DNA of 64,000 nt from NCBI GenBank assembly GCA_016872195.1, contig VHAT01000002.1:1-64000 (forward strand), given 5' to 3'. This document shows positions 34,576 through 43,669 of this stretch, piece after piece (the first letter of the stretch is position 1; every line of letters begins with the position of its first letter). The notes beneath the pieces are model-generated. The model ran no database searches. It was not told the origin of the DNA and was given only the letters and a program-made list of their open reading frames with translations. Source of the DNA: Sphingomonadales bacterium. GTDB lineage: Bacteria > Bacteroidota > Bacteroidia > Chitinophagales > Chitinophagaceae. The position numbers and the translations under genes were made by a program.

Positions 34576-36221
34576 TTGATCTTCGAATTCACTACCGCCA
34601 AAATTGCTTTCTCTTTTTCTTGGGCCTCTTGTTCCATTACCATCACTTTCTTCAACAGGGCCGTAACATAAGCCTGATCTTCATAACCCGCGGCATTGAT
34701 CTTAACATTTAGGCCAGCCCCCCATACCGCACTACGGGCGCAAAGAGCCCCTACCCCTGCATCACTTACAGAATTTGGGTTGCCCTCCTTAGCCATCGCC
34801 ATGATCAAGTCCATACTCTGCAAAGCAGATTCCATTACCCGAAATGGAACTTCTATCGCAACACGAGTAGACTGTTGAATAGCCGCCTTTCTTATCTGCT
34901 TTTCTTCTTCTGTCGCTTTGGGCAAGGCCATCGCCTCCATGATCCCATTAAAGGAAGCTGTGTCGGCATCTACCAAGGCAAGCAGCTCATCTTTACATTC
35001 TTGCCCCTTATCGGCCCAATCACTGAATTCTTTCCAGCGATCGTCCCAGCCCTTTTTGTGGGATGATAAATTGGCGACCATCGTACCCAAGGCTGCGCCT
35101 AATACCCCTAAATAGGCGGCCACAGACCCCCCTCCGGGGGCCGGAGATTCGCTAGCGGTTTGATTTGAAAAATCAAGCAAACTATTGTATATTAATTTAT
35201 TATCATCTTTATCTCTTAATAAATATTCAATTATTCTTTTCTCTGGATCAAAGGGGGCTAATTCATCTAAACCAAGGGATCGCACTGCAATTTTGATAAG
35301 TTCCTTTTCGGAAACACCGGTGGAGCGGCTCTGTTTTTGCAAAAAATAACGGCCAGCATCGGTCAAGGCCTTTAACGGCACCAATCCTACTAGCTCGCTT
35401 CCGGTCACCCGCATGCCCCTTTCAGTGGCCTTTTTACATGCTTCGTCAAAAGCAACATGAATCGGAGTGGTTCTAATATCGGTCAAATTGATGGAGATCT
35501 GGGCAATTCCGTACTCCTCAATGTACCAGCCAATGGCTTTTACGGCTTTGAGCGAACCGGGAATATTGATCGTCTTACCATTTTCGACCCTGTTGCGCCC
35601 GGCTTCTCTAATGTCAAAGGCGACCGCATTGGCTCTGCGGGTAGAGGTCGTATTTAAGTTGATATTATACGCCACTAAAAAGTCACGGGCTCCAATAACA
35701 GTGGCTCCCCTTTTGCTGTCAAATTCGGCTGGGCCGAAATCGGGTTTCCAAACGGGATCGTTGATCTTCTTAAAGAATCCTTCGTATTCCCCCGCTCTGA
35801 TAACAGATAAATTGGATCGTGTTTTGTCGGGCTGTGTCGCCTCGTAACAGTACACAGGTAAATGAAGTTCACGACCCACCCGTTCGGCCAGTTGTCGGGC
35901 ATATTGCGCCGTTTCTTCCAGCGTAATTCCTGCAATAGGGATCAGAGGACAAACATCGGTGGCTCCCATTCTGGGATGCGCGCCGCGATGAGAACGCATA
36001 TCAATAAGTTCTCCCGCTTTTTTTATGGCGAGAAAAGCAGCCTCCGTAACGGCCTCTGGCTCGCCCACAAAGGTTACCACCGTTCGATTGGTGGCCTTAC
36101 CCGGATCGACGTTGAGCAAGCGTATCCCTTCTACCGATTCAATCACATCAGTGATCTGCTTGATGATCGAGAGGTTAATCCCTTCACTGAAGTTGGGAAC
36201 ACATTCAATAAGTTTTTTCAT
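34572..36221 (-). CDS. ftcD: Glutamate formimidoyltransferase - formimidoyl-THF cyclodeaminase fusion
   Basis: 549 residues carrying both activities that end histidine breakdown on tetrahydrofolate. The transferase half (1 to about 300) starts KLIECVPNFSEGINL and has GVRLLNVDPGKATNRTVVTF-like and HRGAHPRMGATDVCP motifs; the cyclodeaminase half (about 335-549) contains ESPAPGGGSVAAYLGVLGAA. In animals the two are likewise fused; many bacteria keep them apart. It takes formiminoglutamate from the pathway of the adjacent hutI, 22 bases upstream. hutH and hutU are not in this window. Confidence 0.93.
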   Translation of the reverse strand: MKKLIECVPNFSEGINLSIIKQITDVIESVEGIRLLNVDPGKATNRTVVTFVGEPEAVTEAAFLAIKKAGELIDMRSHRGAHPRMGATDVCPLIPIAGITLEETAQYARQLAERVGRELHLPVYCYEATQPDKTRSNLSVIRAGEYEGFFKKINDPVWKPDFGPAEFDSKRGATVIGARDFLVAYNINLNTTSTRRANAVAFDIREAGRNRVENGKTINIPGSLKAVKAIGWYIEEYGIAQISINLTDIRTTPIHVAFDEACKKATERGMRVTGSELVGLVPLKALTDAGRYFLQKQSRSTGVSEKELIKIAVRSLGLDELAPFDPEKRIIEYLLRDKDDNKLIYNSLLDFSNQTASESPAPGGGSVAAYLGVLGAALGTMVANLSSHKKGWDDRWKEFSDWADKGQECKDELLALVDADTASFNGIMEAMALPKATEEEKQIRKAAIQQSTRVAIEVPFRVMESALQSMDLIMAMAKEGNPNSVSDAGVGALCARSAVWGAGLNVKINAAGYEDQAYVTALLKKVMVMEQEAQEKEKAILAVVNSKIN

Positions 36222-36243
36222 GTCAAGGTTTGATGGGTCTACA

Positions 36244-37491
36244 TTAGAATAAGGGTTCGCCTGCTACCAATACTTGCTCTATACAAGACTGTCCAAATGC
36301 ATAGGGAAGATACGCCAGCGATGGAATAGATTTTGTTATAATGAGGTCCGCTCTTTTGCCTGCACGAATACTTCCGCATTGATGTTGCGTTTGCAAGGCA
36401 CATGCCCCGTTTAAAGTGGCCGCATTAATAGCCTCCTCTGGTAACATACGCATTCTGATACAGGCTTGTGAGAGTACCCAATTCATATTACCACTGGGAG
36501 CAGAACCCGGATTGTAATCAGAGGCCAGCGCAATGGCCGCTCCTGCTTCGATCAATTGACGGGCAGGCGGATCGGACATGCGTAAGAAAAAAGCCGCGTT
36601 GGGTAGCAAGGTCCCAATGGTATTGGACGAAGCCAATAGTTGTATCGACTCCTCGTCCATTGTCTCTAAATGATCCACACTGATCGCCTTTAGCTTTACA
36701 GCGGTTTGCACCCCCTTTGAAAGATGCAATTGATTGCCATGGATCTTGGCTGGCAATCCATGGCGCAAACCCGCTTGACAGATCTGTTCGGTCTCTTCTG
36801 GAGAAAAAAATCCTTCTTCACAAAACACATCAATAAAGTCTGCGAGTTTTTCAGCCGCAATCACGGGTAACATCTCATCAATAATCAACCGGATATAGCC
36901 AGCATGGTCATCCTTGTATAGCAAGGGGAAGGTATGGGCTCCCAAAAAAGTAGCTTTGATCACTAGCGAAGAACGCTCCTTTAATCTCTTGATGACCCGT
37001 AGCATCTTCAGCTCCGCTTCTACACTTAACCCATAACCACTTTTTATTTCGACAGTACCCGTACCCATTTTACTGATCTCCAAAAGTCGTTGCCAGGCCG
37101 AATTGAAAAGTTGATCCTCACTGGTTGCTGCCAATTTCTTGGCGGAATTCAATATACCACCACCATTGGCAGCGATTTCTTGATAGGAGCGGCCCTTGAT
37201 CTTTTCTACAAATTCATCTTCTCGGGTGGCAGCAAAGACCAAATGCGTATGACTATCACACCAAGCTGGAAGCACATATCCTCCTTTGGCATCGATCAGA
37301 TGGGTCCCATTAATGGGCATCTGCTCCAGGCTACTCATAGGACCAAAGGAAACAATTTGATCACCTTCTATCAATAAAAAACTATCTTCTAAAAAAGGAA
37401 GTTGCGAGAGTTGTTTTCCTCGCAAAACGGTATCATGGTCATGAATACCGACAAGTCGACCAATATGGGTAATAAGTGTAGCGCTGGCCAT
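36244..37491 (-). CDS. hutI: Imidazolonepropionase
   Basis: 415 residues, family-typical. It hydrolyses imidazolone-5-propionate to formiminoglutamate, third step of histidine degradation. The amidohydrolase metal site shows CDSHTHLVFAATREDEF, then KIHGNQLHLSKG, VDHLETMDEES and ASDYNPGSAPSGNM. It sits between a thiolase gene (1-base overlap TAATG) and ftcD, so the three form one leftward operon. Confidence 0.95.
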   Translation of the reverse strand: MASATLITHIGRLVGIHDHDTVLRGKQLSQLPFLEDSFLLIEGDQIVSFGPMSSLEQMPINGTHLIDAKGGYVLPAWCDSHTHLVFAATREDEFVEKIKGRSYQEIAANGGGILNSAKKLAATSEDQLFNSAWQRLLEISKMGTGTVEIKSGYGLSVEAELKMLRVIKRLKERSSLVIKATFLGAHTFPLLYKDDHAGYIRLIIDEMLPVIAAEKLADFIDVFCEEGFFSPEETEQICQAGLRHGLPAKIHGNQLHLSKGVQTAVKLKAISVDHLETMDEESIQLLASSNTIGTLLPNAAFFLRMSDPPARQLIEAGAAIALASDYNPGSAPSGNMNWVLSQACIRMRMLPEEAINAATLNGACALQTQHQCGSIRAGKRADLIITKSIPSLAYLPYAFGQSCIEQVLVAGEPLF

Positions 37492-38672
37492 TATACTAAG
37501 GATTCTATCACCATAGCACTAGCTCCTCCTCCTCCGTTACAAATACCAGCCGCACCATAACGAGCACCGCGGGTACGCAGCACCTGTAAGAGCGTTACTA
37601 TAATGCGGGCGCCACTGCATCCCAATGGATGTCCTAAAGAAACGGCTCCACCGTGCACATTAACGCAGGTCGGATCTAGCTGTAGTCTTCTGGTATTTTC
37701 AATACCAACTACAGAAAAAGCTTCATTCAATTCCCAAAATGATATATCCGAAGGTTGCAAGCCGGCTTTAGCAATCGCTTTGGGTAAGGCGAGCGACGGC
37801 GTGGTGGTAAACCATTCAGGGGCTTGTTCGGCATCAGCGTATCCCTTGATGGCAGCCAATGGCTTAAGCCCCAGTTCGCGGGCCTTTTCGGCAGACATCA
37901 ATACCAAGGCTGCCGCACCATCATTCATGGTAGACGCATTGGCCGCCGTTACGGTTCCGTCCTTTATAAAAGCTGAGGGCAGCGTTGGGATCTTATCGAA
38001 TTTGACCGAAAAGGGTTCTTCATCTTTGGAAACGATGATCGGATCGCCCTTACGCTGGGGTATGGTAACTGGAATCACTTCTTCTGCGAACAGCCCTTTT
38101 TCCCAAGCTAGCTGAGATCGCTTATAACTTTCAATTGCAAACGCGTCTTGCTCAGCACGGGTAATACCACAACTACTGGCACAATGCTCTGCCGCAAAAC
38201 CCATTGCCTTGCCATCATACACGTCGGTAAGCCCGTCTTTGGCCAATCCATCTATTAGCTGTGTATGTCCATACTTATGCCCCCAGCGAATCGTATCGGC
38301 ATAAAAAGGCGTATTACTCATACTCTCCATTCCCCCGGCTACTACAACGGATGCATCGCCCAACAGAATATGTTGAACGGCCATGGAAATAGCCTTCATC
38401 CCACTGGCACAAACTTTATTGACGGTCGTGCAATTGACCGAATCAGGAAGTCCGGCAAATTTAGCAGCCTGTCGGGCTGGCGCCTGGCCTAAATTCGCTT
38501 GCAAAACCGATCCCATAAAGACATCGGTTACGTTAGCTGGATCGAGCTTTATTTTATCTAGAGCTCCCTTTATAGCGATCGATCCCAATTGAGTAGCACT
38601 TAAACTTTTAAGCGTACCTCCGAAACTTCCCATGGGAGTTCGGACAGCCGCCACCACTACGACTTCGTTCAT
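37491..38672 (-). CDS. Acetyl-CoA C-acyltransferase (thiolase)
   Basis: 393 residues, the length of biosynthetic-type (class II) thiolases. Catalytic cysteine in NKVCASGMKAI (near 88), histidine in NVHGGAVSLGHPLGCSGARI and second cysteine in GICNGGGGASAMVIE. It makes acetoacetyl-CoA from two acetyl-CoA or the reverse. It heads a unit with hutI and ftcD, to which it has no direct metabolic link beyond amino-acid and ketone-body catabolism. A weak box TAACTTTA lies upstream. Confidence 0.92.
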   Translation of the reverse strand: MNEVVVVAAVRTPMGSFGGTLKSLSATQLGSIAIKGALDKIKLDPANVTDVFMGSVLQANLGQAPARQAAKFAGLPDSVNCTTVNKVCASGMKAISMAVQHILLGDASVVVAGGMESMSNTPFYADTIRWGHKYGHTQLIDGLAKDGLTDVYDGKAMGFAAEHCASSCGITRAEQDAFAIESYKRSQLAWEKGLFAEEVIPVTIPQRKGDPIIVSKDEEPFSVKFDKIPTLPSAFIKDGTVTAANASTMNDGAAALVLMSAEKARELGLKPLAAIKGYADAEQAPEWFTTTPSLALPKAIAKAGLQPSDISFWELNEAFSVVGIENTRRLQLDPTCVNVHGGAVSLGHPLGCSGARIIVTLLQVLRTRGARYGAAGICNGGGGASAMVIESLV

Positions 38673-38794
38673 ACAGCAATAATTTTACTGTAAAGTTAAT
38701 CATCAAGACCTAATATTAGACAAGGGTTGATCTTGGTCATTGCAGGCGAGTGGCCCGTACTAGATTTTTATCAGTAGAACCATTATTGATTGTT

Positions 38795-38802
38795 TAATTT
38801 TG
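38795..38802 (+). promoter_or_regulatory. -7 box TAATTTTG of the RRM gene
   Basis: Exact TAnnTTTG, 25 bases before the ATG at 38828. Confidence 0.5.
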
Positions 38803-38827
38803 TAACCAGAACCAATCGCAAAAGCAC

Positions 38828-39163
38828 ATGAAAATATTCGTGGCAGGCCTTCCGCTCGATATGGATGATGCCGAGTTAGAGGAATTTTTTGAGAAATTCG
38901 GCAAGGTCGATTCTGTTAAAGTAGCCCTGGATAGACAAACGGGAAAAAGCCGGGGCTTTGCCTTTGTCGAAATGCCCGTGTCTTCCGAAGCCCGTGAGGC
39001 GATCGCCACCCTTAATAATTTAGGCATCGGAAGAAAAGTATTGGTCGTAAAAGAAGCTACAGATAGTCCTGAATCGCGTCATCCTTCCTCACCTACCCGA
39101 CCGTCGAGCTCTTCGCAACGACCCTTCAGGCCCGGTTCGGGAAGACCTCCTCAGCGATATTGA
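38828..39163 (+). CDS. RRM RNA-binding protein (cold-shock-like glycine/serine-tailed type)
   Basis: 111 residues. A single RNA recognition motif fills residues 1-77: RNP2 is KIFVAGLPLD, RNP1 is KSRGFAFVEM, with aromatic residues in place for stacking on RNA. The tail (78-111) is low-complexity Ser/Pro/Arg. Such small RRM proteins in Bacteroidota and cyanobacteria are thought to bind mRNA; targets here are unknown. Its last 75 bases overlap, antisense, the end of the pullulanase gene. Confidence 0.9.
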   Translation: MKIFVAGLPLDMDDAELEEFFEKFGKVDSVKVALDRQTGKSRGFAFVEMPVSSEAREAIATLNNLGIGRKVLVVKEATDSPESRHPSSPTRPSSSSQRPFRPGSGRPPQRY

Positions 39164-41170
39164 TGTTGGCTCATACAAGATCGTACAACTGAGTCCCTCT
39201 ACTTTGATATATTCTTTAGATCCGATATATCGATCTTCAACCGGCTGGCTGTTCTGAAGATAAATACCCCAGCGATTGCGGTTAACCGGAATATCTACTT
39301 TTATAGAATGAGCTTCTTTGTTTGCGTTAAACAGTACCCAAACTTTTTTCCATCCACCGCGCAGCCCCTCACCATCAATTACAAAGGATATACATCCTTT
39401 GGGAAGCGAATCCAGAAAACGTAGTCGTGTAGCCGGATCCTCTAGCCGGAAAGCCTTGTTTCTTTTGCGCATATGGATCAGGGCCTCCACCATGTTTACC
39501 GTCTCTTGATGAATGGTCTTTTGATCCCAATCAATGGCATTGATACTATCAGGGGCATTGTACGAATTCTCATTCCCATTTTTTGATCGTAAAAACTCTG
39601 AACCCGCATGCAAAAAGGGAGTTCCCTGTGAGGTCAATACCATGGCCAGCGCCAATTGATGCATTTTTTTTCTTTCCTCTTCGCTGTAAGAACCGGCCGA
39701 TAAAGAAAGTCGATCCCAAAGGGTATGGTTATCGTGACAATCTGCATAGGCGATCATTTGGCGGGGCGAGGTAGCATAGGGAACCTTGCTGTAATTGACC
39801 TTGCTATAATCGATCTGAGGATGGGCTACTCCACCCACCAAGCCAAACTGAACGGAAGATAAGTTATCGAATGCCCCACTCACAAAACCGGGTTGATGAT
39901 AATCAAAAACCGAACCTTTAATACCGTCTCTGAATTCATCTCCGAAGACTGCAATTTTATCGAGCCGGCTTACTTGCGCTTTGAGTGCTCGTAACGAATC
40001 AGGCAAAGGAGAGGAACCCGCTGTCCAGCCCTCTCCATAAAGCAGGATATCGGGCCGATAGCTACGTAAGGTGGAAGCTATTTCGTTCATGGTAGTCAGA
40101 TCGTGAATACCCATCAGATCGAACCTGAATCCGTCGATATGAAATTCGTTTACCCAGTACAGTAAAGACTCCAGCATAAATTTTCGGAACATCGGTTGCT
40201 CACTGGCCGTTTCATTTCCGCAGGCAGCGGCATTTGAGAAACTGCCGTCGGCCTTACGTCTGTAATAGTACCCAGGAACCAGTTGTTCAAAATTTGATGT
40301 CTCGGTAAGACCTGTATGATTATACACCACATCCATCACCACTTTTAACCCTCGTTTATGAAGGGCTTGCACAATTTGTTTAAACTCCCGAATACGAGTT
40401 GCCGGATCGCTTACCGAAGTAGCATAGGTTCCCTCAGGCGTATTGTAATGCAAGGGATCGTATCCCCAGTTGTATGGGGGATTGACTACCGATTCATCAC
40501 TCGATCTAAAATCAAAAACAGGAAGCAGGTGCACATGCGTTACCCCTAACCAAAAAAGGTGATCAAGTCCGGTGGAAGCTCCAAATGAGTTGGTGGTACC
40601 CCTTTCGGTAAGACCCATGAACTTTCCTTTATTTGATATACCCGAGCTGGTATGCATGCTTGCATCTCGAATGTTAAGCTCATAAATAATTACGGCCGCG
40701 TTTGAATCTCCTGTAGGCAGATGGCCCCGCGGCCAGCCGGGTGGATCCGTTTTAGCAAGATCTACAACCGCGGCGCGCAGGCCATTAACACCAGTGGCCA
40801 CCGCATAGGGGTCAGTTACCTCTTGTGACCACGCATAGCCTAGTGGCGCCTTGTTGTAGACCTGATAAGTATAGTAAAGCCCTTCGCAGTTTTCGGGTAC
40901 AGAAACTTTCCAACTACCGGCCGTATCCGGCTTCATATCAATAATACGCCCCTCACCTCCTACGGGTTCCTGATAAAGATGCAAACGGGCCGCCTGAGCC
41001 AATGGGGCCCATACTGTAAAGGTGGTTTCGGTAGCACGGTATCGGATACCCAAGTCATTTCCGGAGTAGACGGGAAAGTCCGAAGTGGCGGGGGCTTGCG
41101 ACAAAAGAATAACAGGCCTTATGAGAACAGCTGTCAGCAAAAAAAGATATACAGGGTATGAACGAGACAT
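39089..41170 (-). CDS. pulA: Type I pullulanase (GH13 subfamily 14-like)
   Basis: 693 residues with a signal peptide (VYLFLLTAVLIRPVILLSQ), so secreted or periplasmic. It cleaves alpha-1,6 branches in pullulan and starch-derived dextrins. A CBM48-like N domain (about 45-130: TTFTVWAPLAQAARLHLY) is followed by the barrel: NWGYDPLHYNTPEG (pullulanase hallmark), VVMDVVYNHT, IDGFRFDLMGIHD (nucleophile), LYGEGWTAG (acid/base) and YADCHDNHTLWD. The last 21 residues form an arginine-rich tail encoded in the overlap with the RRM gene and not expected for the family. Confidence 0.92.
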   Translation of the reverse strand: MSRSYPVYLFLLTAVLIRPVILLSQAPATSDFPVYSGNDLGIRYRATETTFTVWAPLAQAARLHLYQEPVGGEGRIIDMKPDTAGSWKVSVPENCEGLYYTYQVYNKAPLGYAWSQEVTDPYAVATGVNGLRAAVVDLAKTDPPGWPRGHLPTGDSNAAVIIYELNIRDASMHTSSGISNKGKFMGLTERGTTNSFGASTGLDHLFWLGVTHVHLLPVFDFRSSDESVVNPPYNWGYDPLHYNTPEGTYATSVSDPATRIREFKQIVQALHKRGLKVVMDVVYNHTGLTETSNFEQLVPGYYYRRKADGSFSNAAACGNETASEQPMFRKFMLESLLYWVNEFHIDGFRFDLMGIHDLTTMNEIASTLRSYRPDILLYGEGWTAGSSPLPDSLRALKAQVSRLDKIAVFGDEFRDGIKGSVFDYHQPGFVSGAFDNLSSVQFGLVGGVAHPQIDYSKVNYSKVPYATSPRQMIAYADCHDNHTLWDRLSLSAGSYSEEERKKMHQLALAMVLTSQGTPFLHAGSEFLRSKNGNENSYNAPDSINAIDWDQKTIHQETVNMVEALIHMRKRNKAFRLEDPATRLRFLDSLPKGCISFVIDGEGLRGGWKKVWVLFNANKEAHSIKVDIPVNRNRWGIYLQNSQPVEDRYIGSKEYIKVEGLSCTILYEPTSISLRRSSRTGPEGSLRRARRSGR

Positions 41171-41219
41171 GGATAAACTACTTATTTGATTTATATTGTT
41201 GGCTCATAGAAAAGTTCAA

Positions 41220-42968
41220 ATGGGAGATTTGCAAATTAAGAAAAAAGCCCAGCGATACGACGCCGTAATTGTGGGCTCCGGAGCCGGTGGCGGCATGGCC
41301 GCCTATGTGTTGGCCAAGGCCGGACTGAAGGTATGTTTACTGGAGGCCGGACATCACTACGACCCACAAAAAAATATCACCCAATTAAAAAATCCTTGGG
41401 ATTCTCCCCGACGAGGGGCCAGCACCTCGCATCGCCCCTTTGGCGATTTTGATGCTTGCTATGGCGGATGGAAACTCGAAGGGGAGCCCTTTTCTACAGA
41501 ATCCGATACCGATTTTATGTGGTGGCGAGCCCGGATGCTGGGAGGAAGGACCAACCACTGGGGCAGGATCTCGCTGCGATTTGGGCCTAAAGACTTTAAG
41601 AGAAGAAGCATTGATGGACTTGGAGATGACTGGCCCATTGGATACGAAGACGTAAAACCCTATTACGATAAGATCGACCAATTGATCGGAATATTTGGCA
41701 CGAACGAAGGACTGGACAATGACCCTGATGGATACTTTTTACCTCCGCCTAAACCAAGACTTCATGAGTTGATGATACGGAAAAGTGCCTTGCAAAGTGG
41801 TGTCAAGGTGATCCCGTCGAGACTTTCGATCTTGACCAAGTCCATACCAAATGATGCAGGACGAGGGGTGTGTTTTTATTGTGGGCAATGCAACCGTAAC
41901 TGCAGTATGGCCAAAGCCGATTTTTCTTCGACCAATGTATTGATCTATCCGGCCATGCAAACCGGTAATGTGGATCTTGTTACCAATGCCATGGTGCGAG
42001 AAGTGCTGACGAATCAAGAGGGACTTGCCACTGGGGTTTCCTATATCAATAAATTGGACAAACAAGAATACCAGGTAGAAGGGCGTGTTGTGATCCTGGC
42101 GGCCAGTGCCTGCGAAAGTGCAAGGCTACTGCTTAATTCAGTTTCCGCCAGGCATCCAAATGGGCTGGCCAACAATAGCAATGTGGTTGGCAAATATTTG
42201 CATGATTCTACTGGTGCCGCCATGGGCGGTATCCTACCCTCTTTATTTGGCAGAAAACGATATAACGAAGATGGCGTGGGTGGCGCGCATATCTATTCGC
42301 CCTGGTGGTTAGACAATAAGAAACTTGATTTTCCCAGAGGATATCATATCGAGTATTGGGGAGGGATGAGCCAGCCCTCTTATGGCTTTAACTGGGGCAT
42401 CGAAAACCTGAATGGCAAATACTTGGTGAAAGGCAAAAAGAAAGAGGCCGGTGGCTACGGAGCTTCTCTCAAAGAAGATTATCGTTATTTCTATGGCTGT
42501 GGTGTGGGCATGGCTGGACGCGGCGAAGCCATACCGCTCGAAACAAATTATTGTGCCATCGATAAAGAAAAGGTAGATCAGTACGGAATCCCGGTGCTCT
42601 CGTTTCATGTCAAGTGGAGCGAGCACGAGATTAACCAAGCTCGTCATATGAAAGAGACCTTCAAAGAGATCATGCATAATATGGGAGCGATCGTGACCTG
42701 GGGAGCCGATGATGATGCCTCTACGAATTGGGGACTCAGTAAACCCGGTGAAATTATTCATGAGGCCGGAACTGTACGAATGGGAAATGATCCTAAACGC
42801 TCCGCCCTAAATAAATGGAGTCAGGCACACGATTGCAAGAATTTATTTTGTGTGGATGGCGGTCAGTTCGTCTCTCAAGCGGACAAGAACATTACTTGGA
42901 CCATCTTGGCCCTATCCATGCGAGCATCGGAATATATTGTTGACCAATTGAAAAAAAATCAACTCTGA
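41220..42968 (+). CDS. GMC-family FAD oxidoreductase
   Basis: Start taken at ATG 41220 (MGDLQIKKKAQRYD) instead of TTG 41196; 582 residues. FAD-binding motif IVGSGAGGGMAAYVLAKAGLKVCLLEAG, and a C-terminal half with SCARLL-like ESARLLLNS and the closing VDGGQFVSQADKNITWT. Four cysteines in CFYCGQCNRNCSM suggest an iron-sulfur or structural site. With the subunit 3 gene fused by TGATG, this resembles the membrane-bound sugar or glucoside 3-dehydrogenases, with a cytochrome c subunit missing here. The FAD subunit has no signal peptide and is likely carried out by the Tat signal of subunit 3. Confidence 0.87.
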   Translation: MGDLQIKKKAQRYDAVIVGSGAGGGMAAYVLAKAGLKVCLLEAGHHYDPQKNITQLKNPWDSPRRGASTSHRPFGDFDACYGGWKLEGEPFSTESDTDFMWWRARMLGGRTNHWGRISLRFGPKDFKRRSIDGLGDDWPIGYEDVKPYYDKIDQLIGIFGTNEGLDNDPDGYFLPPPKPRLHELMIRKSALQSGVKVIPSRLSILTKSIPNDAGRGVCFYCGQCNRNCSMAKADFSSTNVLIYPAMQTGNVDLVTNAMVREVLTNQEGLATGVSYINKLDKQEYQVEGRVVILAASACESARLLLNSVSARHPNGLANNSNVVGKYLHDSTGAAMGGILPSLFGRKRYNEDGVGGAHIYSPWWLDNKKLDFPRGYHIEYWGGMSQPSYGFNWGIENLNGKYLVKGKKKEAGGYGASLKEDYRYFYGCGVGMAGRGEAIPLETNYCAIDKEKVDQYGIPVLSFHVKWSEHEINQARHMKETFKEIMHNMGAIVTWGADDDASTNWGLSKPGEIIHEAGTVRMGNDPKRSALNKWSQAHDCKNLFCVDGGQFVSQADKNITWTILALSMRASEYIVDQLKKNQL

Positions 42969-43633
42969 TGGATAGAAGAAAATCACTCAAATTACTGGCT
43001 ACCGGGGCTATTGCCACCCCCCTTGCTTTAGGAGCCTGCACCAGTGACAACGAGACAAAAAAGACCGAACCTACTTCCTTTTCGCTAGACAGAAACCCTG
43101 ATGAGCTGATCATGGAAGAAAAATTGTTAGCGCAAGAAAAATTCTTCACCCCCGATGAAATGGCTGCTATAACGATATTGGTCGATATCATTATACCCAA
43201 AGATGAGATCAGTGGTAGCGCCAGTGAGGCGGGCGTACCCGCTTTTATAGAATTCATTGTAAAGGACATGCCACAGCATCAGGTCCCGTTGCGCGGTGGA
43301 CTTCGCTGGCTCGAACTCTATAGTATCAAAACAACGGGGCATTCTTTTGTAGCTTCAAACGAACAAGAACGATTACAGATCATCGACAAGATTGCTTTTC
43401 CCGCCAAGGCATCGAAAGAAGTGCAGCAAGGTGTTCGCTTTTTTTCATTGTTGCGAGACCTGACCGCCACTGGCTTCTATACCTCCTCTATTGGCGTCAA
43501 AGACCTAGACTACCAAGGCAACCAGCCGAATCGTTGGGACGGGGTTCCCTCCGAGGTACTAGACCAATATGGACTGGCGTATAGCGAAAAGGACTTGAAG
43601 GACTGTATTCGCCACGACGACCCTACCGGATAA
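42968..43633 (+). CDS. Gluconate 2-dehydrogenase subunit 3 family lipoprotein (Tat)
   Basis: 221 residues. N-terminus MDRRKSLKLLATGAIATPLALGACTS combines a twin-arginine signal with a lipobox cysteine, so it is exported folded and lipid-anchored. The rest matches the small subunit of gluconate-2-dehydrogenase-type complexes (FFTPDEMAAITILVDIIIPKDEISGSASEAGVPAFIEFI). Start overlaps the upstream stop as TGATG, indicating translational coupling with the GMC subunit and 1:1 assembly. Confidence 0.87.
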   Translation: MDRRKSLKLLATGAIATPLALGACTSDNETKKTEPTSFSLDRNPDELIMEEKLLAQEKFFTPDEMAAITILVDIIIPKDEISGSASEAGVPAFIEFIVKDMPQHQVPLRGGLRWLELYSIKTTGHSFVASNEQERLQIIDKIAFPAKASKEVQQGVRFFSLLRDLTATGFYTSSIGVKDLDYQGNQPNRWDGVPSEVLDQYGLAYSEKDLKDCIRHDDPTG

Positions 43634-43669
43634 CGCTGTATAGCGTAATATTAAGTAAATTGCCTCCCC

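Noticed and set aside
43634-43669. Separate ATG start for dnaG downstream
   Set aside because: The TTG start recreates the conserved MIS...I N-terminus; the internal ATG would delete it.
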